The notes below the pieces were generated by a model that saw nothing but the letters and a program-made list of their open reading frames with translations, had not been told where the DNA came from and did no database searches. Positions 24,113 through 32,040 of a stretch of DNA of 40,869 nt are shown one piece after another. Source of the DNA: Bacillota bacterium (GTDB lineage: Bacteria; Bacillota; Clostridia; Christensenellales; CAG-138); the NCBI GenBank assembly GCA_016282255.1, contig JAEEKE010000102.1, forward strand, positions 1 to 40,869, written 5' to 3'. Positions within the stretch are counted from its first letter, which is position 1. Every line of letters starts with the position of its first letter. The translations under genes and the position numbers were made by a program.

Positions 24113-25147
24113 CTATTTCAGCATGAACGCCGTCAGCAGGTCATAGGTGTTCCTCAGCCCGTCGATATGCGTCCTCTCGTAGCCGTGGCTGTTGGCGGTG
24201 CCGGGGCCTATCGCGGCATGGCGGATATCGTAGCCCGCGACGACCGAGGGATCGGCGTCGGTGCCGTAGTGGGGCGTGAAGATATCCATCACGAAATCAC
24301 AGCCGATGCGCTGCGCCGTCTCGCGCAGCTCGTTGGTGAGCCCCCAGTGGTAGGGGAAGCGCGAATCCTTGCAGAAGATCGTGACCTTCCTCTCGTCGCT
24401 GTTCTGATCCGGCCCGGTCGGGGCGATGTCGAGCGCGAGGTAGTCCCGCGTGTCGCGCGGCATATAGGTGGTGCCGTGGCCGATCTCCTCATACATCGCG
24501 AAATACGCGTAGATCTTCCTTTCGGGCTCGATCCCGGCGTCCCTGAAGGCCTTCATGGCGGTCAGCAGCACCGCGGCAAGGGCCTTGTCGTCCACGAAGC
24601 GGGATTTGATGTAGCCGTTCGAGAGCTCGAGGCGGGGTTCGAGCGCGATCATGTCGCCGGTCTCGATGCCGAGCGCGCGGGTCTCGGCGGCGGAATGCAC
24701 GTTTTCATCGAGCACGATGCAGACGTTCGTGCGGAAATCCGGGGCGACGAGGCGCAGCTCCTCCTCGGTGACGTGGACCGAGTTCGGCTCGCGGCAGATG
24801 CAGCCCGTGTAGACTTTCCCGTCGCGCGTGTGGACGCGGACGTTCTCGTGCATGCAGTAGAAGGGGTAGAGCCCGCCCACGGGGCAGACGTTCAGGGTGC
24901 CGCCCGCGTTGATGTGGCGGACCATCAGGCCGATGTCGTCAAGATGCGCCGAAACGAGCAGTGGTTCCTTTTCGCCGCCGAAGCGCGCTATGACGCCACC
25001 CTTGTGCGTGACCTCGTATTCAAAGCCGAGATCGTCGAGCATGCGGGTCAAAAGACCCTGGATCTCCTCGTACTGGCCGGTCGTGGAATCGGCGGCGAGC
25101 AGTCCGCGGAACACGGCAAGGCAGAAATCTTCGTTGAAGGGGAGCAT
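24113..25147 (-). CDS. M42-family (glutamyl aminopeptidase/deblocking) metallopeptidase
   Basis: The 344-residue protein has the co-catalytic metal site of M42 aminopeptidases: AHLDDIG (His68, with Asp70), the bridging aspartate in FVDDKALA (Asp186), the catalytic Glu pair in YEEIGHG, the aspartate in LALDIAP and the C-terminal His in ANSHGYERTH. Such enzymes form large tetrahedral dodecamers and trim N-terminal residues from short peptides. AAGGAGG stands before the ATG. It follows the methyltransferase by 22 bases and precedes the M3 peptidase by 59, so the three share a transcript. Confidence 0.95.
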   Translation of the reverse strand: MLPFNEDFCLAVFRGLLAADSTTGQYEEIQGLLTRMLDDLGFEYEVTHKGGVIARFGGEKEPLLVSAHLDDIGLMVRHINAGGTLNVCPVGGLYPFYCMHENVRVHTRDGKVYTGCICREPNSVHVTEEELRLVAPDFRTNVCIVLDENVHSAAETRALGIETGDMIALEPRLELSNGYIKSRFVDDKALAAVLLTAMKAFRDAGIEPERKIYAYFAMYEEIGHGTTYMPRDTRDYLALDIAPTGPDQNSDERKVTIFCKDSRFPYHWGLTNELRETAQRIGCDFVMDIFTPHYGTDADPSVVAGYDIRHAAIGPGTANSHGYERTHIDGLRNTYDLLTAFMLK

Positions 25148-25169
25148 ATTGTACCTCCTTGGAGTGGTT

Positions 25170-26327
25170 TTACTTCTGTTTGGGCAGGAGCCCGGCCTCG
25201 GCGAGCAGGCGGTGCAGCGTCTGTTCGGTCTTCATAAGCGAAAGCGCTTCCTCGGCCTCCGCCTGCGCCTTTTCGCGCACCGGGAGCGGCAGCGCGGCCC
25301 TCTTCGCCCTTATCATAAGGTTCTTGGGCGTGTGGGCAAGGTCCACGAACTCGATCACGCGGGCGGAGTAGCCCGAGGCCGTGAGGAGCTTTTGCCTTAT
25401 GGAATCGGTCAGCAGCGCGCAGGCGCGTTCGCGCAGGATGCCGCCGTCGTCGAACAGCGGCAGGCAGGCCATATCGGCGCTCTTGTTGAGCTCATGCTGG
25501 CAGCAGGGCACCGAGAGGATGTGCTTCGCGCCGAAGCGGACCGCGTTGAAGAGCGCGAGGTCCGTCGCGGTGTCGCAGGCGTGCAGGGTGATGATAAGGT
25601 CGATCGGCGCGGGGTCGCTTTTAACGAAATCCGCGATGTCCCCCGCGAGGAAGCGAAGGCCGGTATAGCCGTATTTTTCGGCGAGGTCCCTGCAATATTC
25701 TATTACGTCGGCCTTTAGATCGACGCCGGTCATGCGCACGGGGCGCCGCTTTATCTCGGTGAAATAATAGTAGACGATGAAGGTCAGGTAGCTCTTGCCG
25801 CAGCCGAAATCCACCACGCTGATCTCGCTCCCGTCGTCCTCGGGCAGCAGCTCGTCGATGAACTCGAGGAAGCGCTCGATCTGGCGGAACTTATCGTTCA
25901 TATTCGCCTTGATCTTCCCGTCCGGCGTCATGACGCCCATGTCAGCGAGCGGCGGTATCGCCCGGCCCGCCTCGATCAGATACTTCTTTTTGCGCTCGGG
26001 CTCCCTCGCGGCGGGGGCGTCCGTCCTCCTGCGGCGGCCCGAAAGCAGCTTGCCCTTCTTTGTAAGGCGCGCGGTGAATTCGTATTCACTGTTCCACGCG
26101 TTTATCTGGGAGAAATCGGCGAACAGCGCCTCCATGCGCTCCGCGGCGCATTCAAGCGGCACGCGCTCGTGAAACGCCTGCTTTTCGGTCAGCTTTTCGA
26201 TGAAATAGCCGTCCTCGGCGCGGTCGAAGGTGACCCTTCTCAGGCCCGGCTTTCTCGGCCCGCTCAGCACGGCGCGGTATGCGCCCTCCCTGACGACGCC
26301 GTCGATGAATGCTCTCAGTTCGTCCAT
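25170..26327 (-). CDS. SAM-dependent methyltransferase (class I, Methyltransf_32-like)
   Basis: The 385-residue protein has an N-terminal domain of about 110 residues rich in basic residues, a linker, and a class I methyltransferase fold: motif I VDFGCGKSYLTFIVYYYF, the acidic end of strand 2 in TGVDLKADVI, GDIADF, then LIITLHACDTATD and VPCCQHELNK. The HACDTATD and PCCQHE wording resembles the METTL25/RRNAD1 group (Methyltransf_32), suggesting RNA or protein modification rather than small molecules. The frame is open to 26417, but ATG at 26327 is chosen because GGGAG lies six bases upstream and the likely transcription start is near 26355. The target is unknown. Confidence 0.85.
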   Translation of the reverse strand: MDELRAFIDGVVREGAYRAVLSGPRKPGLRRVTFDRAEDGYFIEKLTEKQAFHERVPLECAAERMEALFADFSQINAWNSEYEFTARLTKKGKLLSGRRRRTDAPAAREPERKKKYLIEAGRAIPPLADMGVMTPDGKIKANMNDKFRQIERFLEFIDELLPEDDGSEISVVDFGCGKSYLTFIVYYYFTEIKRRPVRMTGVDLKADVIEYCRDLAEKYGYTGLRFLAGDIADFVKSDPAPIDLIITLHACDTATDLALFNAVRFGAKHILSVPCCQHELNKSADMACLPLFDDGGILRERACALLTDSIRQKLLTASGYSARVIEFVDLAHTPKNLMIRAKRAALPLPVREKAQAEAEEALSLMKTEQTLHRLLAEAGLLPKQK

Positions 26328-26339
26328 GCTTTTCTCCCA

Positions 26340-26355
26340 GGCGGAAGCTTCCGCC
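26340..26355. repeat. Perfect 16-bp palindrome in the methyltransferase leader
   Basis: GGCGGAAGCTTCCGCC (26340-26355) is a perfect palindrome that would lie at the very 5' end of the methyltransferase mRNA, just ahead of its GGGAG site. It could be a stability hairpin or a dimeric operator. Confidence 0.85.
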
Positions 26356-26361
26356 GCTTCT

Positions 26362-26390
26362 ATTATACATTTACCGGTCCGAAGCGGCAA
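26362..26390 (-). promoter_or_regulatory. Promoter of the methyltransferase-peptidase operon
   Basis: Minus-strand TTGCCG (26390-26385), 17 bases and TATAAT (26367-26362) set transcription to begin near 26355. Confidence 0.82.
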
Positions 26391-26426
26391 GAGGGAAATG
26401 GGCGGCTGACTATACAAAGAAAAAAC

Positions 26427-26454
26427 TTGCTTTTTCTCCCGTTTCCATTATAAT
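26427..26454 (+). promoter_or_regulatory. Promoter of the mrnC operon, apparently leaderless
   Basis: TTGCTT (26427-26432), 16 bases and a perfect TATAAT (26449-26454) end only eight bases before the ATG of mrnC. Transcription would begin at or within two bases of the start codon. Confidence 0.78.
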
Positions 26455-26462
26455 ATAAATTG

Positions 26463-26930
26463 ATGGAATATGCAGTAAACGAAAAACCGGATATGGTCTC
26501 CCTCGCGAGCCTCGGCCCGCTTCCGGAGGCCCTTGACCCCGCGCAGCTCGCGCCGCTCTCCCTCGCCTACATGGGCGACACGGTCTACGACCTGTTCGTG
26601 CGCACCGAGCTGCTCGAGAACACCACCCTGACCGCCCACGGCCTGCACGAGCGCGCGGCGAAGCTCGTCAACGCCCGGGCCCAGGCCGCCGCCTTCCGCC
26701 GCATCGAGCCGATGCTGACCGGGGAGGAGCTGGCGATCTTCCGCCGCGGGCGCAATTCGCATATCGGCACCGTGCCCAGGAGCGCGTCGATCATGGATTA
26801 CCGCATCGCCACCGGCCTTGAGGCGCTGCTCGGCTTCCTCTACCTTTCGGGCAGGGACGGCCGCATCCGCGAGCTGATGCGCGCGCTGCTGACGGAAGCC
26901 GAAGAGGGCCTGAACAACGAAAATGAATAA
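26463..26930 (+). CDS. mrnC: Mini-ribonuclease III
   Basis: The 155-residue protein is an RNase III catalytic domain without the double-stranded RNA-binding domain, as in Mini-III, which matures 23S rRNA ends. It has LSLAYMGDTVYDLFVRTEL (about 34-52) with the conserved Gly-Asp metal site, the LVNARAQAAAF helix, RRGRNSHIG and the closing TGLEALLGFLYLSG with the second acidic cluster. No ribosome binding site precedes the ATG at 26463, and the promoter lies so close that the message should be leaderless. A TTG directly before it is an alternative. It starts a conserved Firmicutes series with rlmB and sigH. Confidence 0.93.
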   Translation: MEYAVNEKPDMVSLASLGPLPEALDPAQLAPLSLAYMGDTVYDLFVRTELLENTTLTAHGLHERAAKLVNARAQAAAFRRIEPMLTGEELAIFRRGRNSHIGTVPRSASIMDYRIATGLEALLGFLYLSGRDGRIRELMRALLTEAEEGLNNENE

Positions 26931-26946
26931 GCATAAAGGAGTTTTT

Positions 26947-28353
26947 ATGGCAGACTATAACAACAAAAACGGGCGCCGCAGGGGCGGCGACGAGAGGCCG
27001 CGCGGCGATAAGCCCTACGGCAAAAAACCCTACGGCGAGAAGGCCTACGGCAAAAAGCCCTACGGCGAGAAGGCCTACGGCGAAAAGAATTACGGCGACA
27101 GGCCCTACGGCGACAGGCCCCGCGGCGGCAAGCCTTTTGAGAAGAAGCCGAACGGCGACAGGCCGTTTGGTGATAAGCAGTTCGGCGACCGCGGCTTCGG
27201 CGACAGGAAGTTTGGCGACAGGCCGTTTGAGAAGAAACCCTACGGCGAGAAGTCCTTTGAAAAGAAGCCCTACGGCGACAAGCCTTTTGACAGGAAACCC
27301 TACGGCGAAAGGTCCTTTGAGAAGAAGCCGAACGGCGATAAGCCGTTTGGCGATAAGCGGTTCGGCGACCGCGGCTTCGGCGACAGGAAGTTCGGCGACA
27401 GACCGTTTGGGAAGAAGCCCTACGGCGAAAAGCCGTTCGGCGACAGACCTTTTGACAAGAAGCCCTACGGCGACAGGCCGTTCGATAAAAAGCGCTTCGA
27501 CGCGCCCGGCGCGGGCGAAAAGCCCTATCAGCGCCGCTTCGACGACCGTCCCGCCCCGAAGCCCTTCGGCGATGTGCGGGAGGAGCAAAAGCCCGAGGAG
27601 CTGCCCAACATCATCATGGGCCGCAACCCGGTCAAAGAAGCGATCAAGAGCGGGAAGAGCATCGACCGCATCCTCGTCACCAAGGAGCACGACGGCTCCC
27701 TCGGCGAGATCATCGGCCTTGCGAGGGACCGCGATATCATCATCCGCGAGACGGACAGGCGCCGGCTCGACGAGCTCTGCATGCCCTTCGGCCACGACGG
27801 CAAGCCCGGCAACCATCAGGGCATAGTGGCGGAGATCCCGGGCGTGGAGTATTCCGAGCTTTCGGACATCCTCGCCTATGCCGAGGAAAAGGGCGAGAAG
27901 CCCTTCGTGATCCTGCTCGACGGCGTGGAGGACCCCCACAACCTCGGTTCGGTCATAAGGAGCGCCGAATGCGCGGGCGCGCACGGCGTGATCATCCCCA
28001 AGCGGCGTTCGGCCCCGGTCACGGCGGCGGTGGTCAAGACCTCGGCCGGCGCGGCGGAGCATATGCGCATCGCAAGGGTCGTCAACATCGTCGCGGCGAT
28101 GGAGCAGCTCAAGGAGGCCGGTCTCTGGATCGCCGGCGCGGACATGGCGGGCGAGAGCATGTATAAGACCGATATGAAGGGCGCCTTCGCGCTGGTCATC
28201 GGCGGCGAGGGCGAGGGCCTTTCCAAGCTCGTGCGCGAAAAATGCGATTTCCTCGTTTCGATCCCCCTCAGGGGCAGCATCGATTCGTTGAACGCAGCGG
28301 TCGCGGCGGCGATAATCATGTTTGAAAAGAACAGGCAGGACGGAGAAAACTGA
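26947..28353 (+). CDS. rlmB: 23S rRNA 2'-O-ribose methyltransferase RlmB with long repeat-rich N-terminus
   Basis: The catalytic part, about 250 residues from position 219, is a complete TrmH/SpoU-family enzyme. It has the small substrate-binding domain (MGRNPVKEAIKSGKSI), motif 1 NLGSVIRSAECAGAHGV, motif 2 IGGEGEGLS and motif 3 IPLRGSIDSLNAAVA, which form the SAM-binding trefoil knot. RlmB methylates G2251 of 23S rRNA in other bacteria. In front lie about 218 residues of low complexity built from short KPYGEK/RPFGDK-like units, rich in Lys, Arg, Asp, Gly and aromatic residues, likely disordered and RNA-binding. AAAGGAG five bases before ATG supports the start. The mrnC gene ends 16 bases upstream. 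Confidence 0.92.
   Translation: MADYNNKNGRRRGGDERPRGDKPYGKKPYGEKAYGKKPYGEKAYGEKNYGDRPYGDRPRGGKPFEKKPNGDRPFGDKQFGDRGFGDRKFGDRPFEKKPYGEKSFEKKPYGDKPFDRKPYGERSFEKKPNGDKPFGDKRFGDRGFGDRKFGDRPFGKKPYGEKPFGDRPFDKKPYGDRPFDKKRFDAPGAGEKPYQRRFDDRPAPKPFGDVREEQKPEELPNIIMGRNPVKEAIKSGKSIDRILVTKEHDGSLGEIIGLARDRDIIIRETDRRRLDELCMPFGHDGKPGNHQGIVAEIPGVEYSELSDILAYAEEKGEKPFVILLDGVEDPHNLGSVIRSAECAGAHGVIIPKRRSAPVTAAVVKTSAGAAEHMRIARVVNIVAAMEQLKEAGLWIAGADMAGESMYKTDMKGAFALVIGGEGEGLSKLVREKCDFLVSIPLRGSIDSLNAAVAAAIIMFEKNRQDGEN
27001..27500. repeat. Degenerate short repeats with a 180-bp higher-order copy
   Basis: About 500 bases consist of 15-21-base units encoding [KR]P[YF]G[DEK][KR]-like peptides. A larger copy is superimposed: the stretch from 27141 recurs from 27321, shifted by exactly 180 bases, with only scattered changes over about 90 bases. 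All units keep frame, so recombination would change only the length of the RlmB extension. Confidence 0.92.
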
Positions 28354-28357
28354 TAAG

Positions 28358-28990
28358 ATGACGGAAAAACAGCCGCAGCCGGACAGCGTCATAACGGACG
28401 AACAGCTTGCGCTCCTCGCCCAGCAGGGCGACGGGGAGGCCGAGCGCGCCCTCGTGGAGCGCATGATGCCCGTCGTGCAGCTCCGGTGCAGGCGTTATTT
28501 CCTGATGGGGGGCGACAGCTCGGACCTCGAGCAGGAAGCCTCGATCGGGCTGATCTCGGCGATCCGCGACTACACGCCCGAAAAGAACTCCAGCTTCCGC
28601 GCGTATGCGGATACCTGCATCAAGAACACCATCTACGCGGCGATCAAGAAGGCCGCGCGCAAGAAGCATATGCCGCTCAACAGCTCCCTTTCGCTCGACA
28701 GGCAGGTGAAGGAGGGCGAGAAGGACGGCCTCACCTTCGGCGAACAGCTCGGCGCGCCCGAGAGCAGCGATCCCGAGGCGGTGGCGATAATGCGCGAGGA
28801 GGCGGGGGAGTTCGTGCGCGCGCTCAAGAGCGCCCTGACCGGCTTCGAGCACGACGTTCTGACCCTGTTCCTCGACGGCAGTAGCTATCAGCAGATCGCC
28901 GCGGAGACGGGAAGGACCCGCAAGGCCGTGGACAACGCCCTGCAAAGGGTCAAGAAAAAGGTCATCGCGCTGCTCGACAGAAACGACTGA
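28358..28990 (+). CDS. sigH: RNA polymerase sigma factor, SigH-like
   Basis: The 210-residue protein is a sigma-70-family factor with region 2 (LVERMMPVVQLRCRRYFLMGGDSSDLEQEASIGL is the region-2 core, recognisable from its DLEQEA and GLISAIRDY parts), a short linker and region 4 with helix-turn-helix YQQIAAETGRTRKAVDNALQR. Size and regions match the sporulation sigma-H group. The series mrnC-rlmB-sigH is conserved in Firmicutes, which supports the assignment. The ATG at 28358 follows the rlmB stop by four bases, and GGAG lies about 12 bases before it, a little far. It may control stationary-phase or sporulation genes; whether this organism sporulates cannot be told here. Confidence 0.88.
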   Translation: MTEKQPQPDSVITDEQLALLAQQGDGEAERALVERMMPVVQLRCRRYFLMGGDSSDLEQEASIGLISAIRDYTPEKNSSFRAYADTCIKNTIYAAIKKAARKKHMPLNSSLSLDRQVKEGEKDGLTFGEQLGAPESSDPEAVAIMREEAGEFVRALKSALTGFEHDVLTLFLDGSSYQQIAAETGRTRKAVDNALQRVKKKVIALLDRND

Positions 28991-28995
28991 TGCGG

Positions 28996-29019
28996 AAAAC
29001 GCCCGAAAGGGCGTTTTTT
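28996..29019 (+). terminator. Terminator of the mrnC-rlmB-sigH operon
   Basis: AAAACGCCC (28996-29004) and GGGCGTTTT (29009-29017) pair around a GAAA tetraloop, followed by more T. Confidence 0.93.
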
Positions 29020-29169
29020 CTATCGGCTTCTTCCGCTTGCGGCATTATCCGGCAGGGGCGGCAACCTGCCGCCAGCCTTGCGGCGGGAATGTCTGCCGCG
29101 GAGGTTGTCGGACTGCACGATGCTTCTCTTTTCCCTCCCTTGACCCCCTCTCCGGGGACCTTTTCACTC
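29020..29169. other. Intergenic stretch with a GC-rich hairpin
   Basis: Between the sigH terminator and the citrate lyase promoter lies a hairpin GGCGGCA-ACC-TGCCGCC (29057-29073), followed by further CCGC/GCGG-rich runs. I see no gene or known riboswitch. The hairpin lies upstream of the promoter, so it would act as DNA or as a remnant of a dispersed repeat. Confidence 0.5.
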
Positions 29170-29198
29170 TTGAAAAATAATAAAAAAAGGTATAAAAT
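29170..29198 (+). promoter_or_regulatory. Promoter of the citrate lyase operon
   Basis: TTGAAA (29170-29175), a 17-base A-rich spacer and TAAAAT (29193-29198) give a leader of about 77 bases to citD. No obvious CitB- or CRP-type operator was identified. Confidence 0.8.
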
Positions 29199-29281
29199 AA
29201 AGTCGGCGTGTAAGAGACATTCGGCAGGCCTTGTTTTGCCGCTGTTTCGCACCAGAAAAATAAGGTTTCGGAGGTCATTTT

Positions 29282-29584
29282 ATGGAAATTATCAGGACCG
29301 GCGTCGCCGGGACGATGGAATCGAGCGATATCATCGTGACCATCGAGCCCAGGGAGACCGAGGGCATCGAGCTTTCGCTCGAGAGCGACGTTATGCAGCA
29401 GTTCGGCAGGCAGATCGAAAAGGTCATCCGCGAGACCCTCGCGGAGGTCGGAGTCACTTCCGCCTGCGTCACCGCGGTGGACAAGGGCGCGCTCGACTGC
29501 ACCGTTGCCGCGCGCACCATGGCAGCCGCCTACCGCGCCGCAAACAGCACCGATTACGTGTTTAAAGAGGTAACGAAGAAATGA
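29282..29584 (+). CDS. citD: Citrate lyase acyl carrier protein (gamma subunit)
   Basis: The 100-residue protein carries the phosphoribosyl-dephospho-CoA prosthetic group on which citrate lyase shuttles its acetyl and citryl thioesters. The attachment serine is Ser14 in AGTMESSD, the family's conserved position. The rest (VTIEPRE, LSLESDVMQQFG, CVTAVDKGALDCTVAARTMAA) matches CitD along its length. GGAGG precedes ATG by seven bases. Its stop overlaps the start of citE (ATGA). It is the first gene of a seven-gene operon. Confidence 0.96.
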   Translation: MEIIRTGVAGTMESSDIIVTIEPRETEGIELSLESDVMQQFGRQIEKVIRETLAEVGVTSACVTAVDKGALDCTVAARTMAAAYRAANSTDYVFKEVTKK

Positions 29585-30474
29585 GCGGAAGACTTAGAAG
29601 AAGCATGCTTTTCGTTCCCGGCAACAACCCGGGCATGATCCGTGATGCGCATATCTACGGCTCTGACTCCATTATGTTCGACCTTGAGGACAGCGTCGCC
29701 ATCGACCAGAAGGACGCCGCGCGCTTCCTCGTATACAAGGCCCTGACCACCCTGCACTACGGAAGCAAGGAGCTCGTCGTCCGCATCAACGACCTCACCA
29801 CCGGCCTCGGCATCCAGGACCTTGAGGCGATCGTTCGCGCCAGGCCCGACGTCATCCGTCTGCCCAAGACCGAGACCGCGCAGGACGTCATCGACTGCGA
29901 GAGGGAGATCGAGCGCATCGAGCGCGAGGCGGGCATCCCCGTCGGCTCCACCGGCATGATGGCCGCCATCGAGAGCGCCATCGGCGTGCTCAACGCCAAG
30001 GAGATCGCGTTCTCGTCAAAGCGCCTGATCGGCATCGCTCTCGGCGCCGAGGACTATGTTACCGACCTTAAGACCACCCGCTCCCCCGAGGGCATCGAGC
30101 TGATGTTCGCCCGCGGCATGATCGTCAACGCCGCGAAGGCCGCCGGCATCATGGCGCTGGACACCGTGTATTCCGACGTCAACAACGAGGAGGGCTTCAT
30201 CGCCGAGGCGACGATGATCCGCAAGATGGGCTTCGACGGCAAATCCATCATCAACCCCCGCCAGGTCGCGCCGCTCCACGCGGTGTTCACCCCCTCCGAG
30301 AAGGACCTTGCCAAGGCGAGGGCCATCATGGACGCCATCGCCGAGGCGAACGCAAGGGGCTCCGGCGTTGCGTCGCTCAAGGGCAAGATGATCGACAAGC
30401 CCGTCGTCGCAAGGGCGCAGTATCTGCTCGACCTTTACGAAAGGTCCAAAACCATGCCCGTTGAGGAGGTCTGA
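29581..30474 (+). CDS. citE: Citrate lyase beta subunit (citryl-ACP lyase)
   Basis: The 297-residue enzyme cleaves citryl-ACP into acetyl-ACP and oxaloacetate. It has the CitE signatures: RSMLFVPGNNPGMI at the start, the metal-binding IMFDLEDSVA, RINDLTTGLGIQDL, RLPKTETAQDV and the later AIESAIGVLNA and GIALGAEDYVTDL with catalytic acidic residues of the TIM-barrel fold. The start overlaps the citD stop by four bases. The gene ends three bases before citF. Complete and of normal length. Confidence 0.97.
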   Translation: MSGRLRRSMLFVPGNNPGMIRDAHIYGSDSIMFDLEDSVAIDQKDAARFLVYKALTTLHYGSKELVVRINDLTTGLGIQDLEAIVRARPDVIRLPKTETAQDVIDCEREIERIEREAGIPVGSTGMMAAIESAIGVLNAKEIAFSSKRLIGIALGAEDYVTDLKTTRSPEGIELMFARGMIVNAAKAAGIMALDTVYSDVNNEEGFIAEATMIRKMGFDGKSIINPRQVAPLHAVFTPSEKDLAKARAIMDAIAEANARGSGVASLKGKMIDKPVVARAQYLLDLYERSKTMPVEEV

Positions 30475-30476
30475 CA

Positions 30477-32012
30477 ATGGATATCACCAAGATCCCGCAT
30501 ATTAACGAAGTTTCCGCCTTCCACGGCGAATATGACCCCAAGGCCTGCCCCGTCAAGAGCACCGAGCGCTTCGACGAAAGGCAGAAGCATTCCAAAAAGG
30601 TGCTGCCCTCCCTTGAGGAGGCCATCCGCCGCTCCGGCCTTAAGGACGGCATGACGATCTCCTTCCACCACCATTTCAGGAACGGCGATTTCGTCGTGAA
30701 CATGGTGGTCGACCAGATCGCGAAGATGGGCATCAAGAACCTGACCCTCGCGGCCTCCAGCCTTACCGACTGCCACTGGCCCCTGATCGAGCACATCAAG
30801 AACGGCGTCATCACCCATATCGAGACCAGCGGCCTGCGCGGCAAGCTGGCCGAGGCCGTTTCAAGAGGCCTTATGGATTTCCCGATCATCTTCCGCTCCC
30901 ACGGCGGACGCGCGGCGGCCATCGAATCCGGCGAGCTGCATATCGACGTCGCCTTCCTCGGCGCGCCGAGCTGCGACCCCTACGGCAACGCCAACGGCTA
31001 TAACCGCGACGACGAGAACGCCAGCTGCTGCGGCTCCCTCGGCTATGCGATGCTCGATGCGCAGATGGCGGACAAGTGCGTCATCATCACCGACCATCTC
31101 GTCAACTTCCCGAACGCCCCGTTCTCCATCCCCGAGTCGAACGTCGATTACGTCGTCGTGGTCGACAACATCGGCGACCCCAAGGGCATCATGAGCGGCG
31201 CGACCCGCTACACCAAGAACCCCAAGGAGCTGCTGATCGCGAAGACCGCCTCCGAGGTCATCGAAGCGAGCGGCTATTTCGAGGACAACTTCACCATGCA
31301 GATGGGCTCCGGCGGCGCGAGCCTCGCCACCGCAAGGTTCCTGCGCGACAAGATGATCGCCAAGAACATCAAGTGCCGCTTCGCACTCGGCGGCATCACC
31401 GGCCAGATCGTGCAGATGCACGAGGAGGGCCTGGTCAAGAAGATACTGGACGTTCAGAGCTTCGACCTTATCGCCGCCAACTCCATCAAGAACAACCGCT
31501 TCCACCAGCAGATCAACGCCTCGTACTACGCGGGCTATCTCAACGGCGGCGCGGCTGTCAACCAGCTCGACTTCGTCATCCTCTCCGCGCTCGAGATCGA
31601 CGTTAACTTCAACGTCAACGTCATGACCGGTTCCGACGGCGTCATCCGCGGCGCGGTCGGCGGGCATCCCGATACGGCGGCCGGCGCGAGCCTGACCATC
31701 GTCACTGCGCCCCTGCTCCGCGGCAGGATCCCGACCGTCTGCGAGAGGGTCAACACGATCTGCACCCCCGGCAGCACGGTGGACGTGCTCGTCACCGACC
31801 AGGGCGTGGCCGTCAACCCGAACCGCCCCGAGCTCAGGGAGAGGCTGATCGCCGCGGGCCTGCCCGTAACGACGATCGAAAAGCTCAAGGAGCGCGCCGA
31901 GAGGATCGTCGGCAAGCCCGAGCCCATTCAGTACACCGACCGCATCGTGGGCGTGCTGATGTACAGGAACAATACCGTTATCGACGTCATCCGCCAGATC
32001 AAGGAGGACTGA
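30477..32012 (+). CDS. citF: Citrate lyase alpha subunit (acetyl-ACP:citrate ACP-transferase)
   Basis: The 511-residue subunit exchanges acetyl for citrate on the acyl carrier protein, the first half-reaction of the lyase. It has the CoA-transferase-like fold with GMTISFHHHFRNGDFVVNMV, GLRGKLAEAVSRGLM, the glycine-rich AFLGAPSCDPYGNANG, MQMGSGGASLATARF and GAVGGHPDTAAGASLTIV, all typical of CitF. GAGG lies ahead of its ATG inside the end of citE. Complete and of normal length. Confidence 0.97.
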   Translation: MDITKIPHINEVSAFHGEYDPKACPVKSTERFDERQKHSKKVLPSLEEAIRRSGLKDGMTISFHHHFRNGDFVVNMVVDQIAKMGIKNLTLAASSLTDCHWPLIEHIKNGVITHIETSGLRGKLAEAVSRGLMDFPIIFRSHGGRAAAIESGELHIDVAFLGAPSCDPYGNANGYNRDDENASCCGSLGYAMLDAQMADKCVIITDHLVNFPNAPFSIPESNVDYVVVVDNIGDPKGIMSGATRYTKNPKELLIAKTASEVIEASGYFEDNFTMQMGSGGASLATARFLRDKMIAKNIKCRFALGGITGQIVQMHEEGLVKKILDVQSFDLIAANSIKNNRFHQQINASYYAGYLNGGAAVNQLDFVILSALEIDVNFNVNVMTGSDGVIRGAVGGHPDTAAGASLTIVTAPLLRGRIPTVCERVNTICTPGSTVDVLVTDQGVAVNPNRPELRERLIAAGLPVTTIEKLKERAERIVGKPEPIQYTDRIVGVLMYRNNTVIDVIRQIKED

Positions 32013-32040
32013 CGGCGATAAGCCCTTAGGGGACCTGAAA

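Noticed and set aside
27001..27500. Regular repeats that could suggest a CRISPR array.
   Set aside because: Units are 15-21 bases, degenerate, without unique spacers, and keep one reading frame encoding the RlmB extension.
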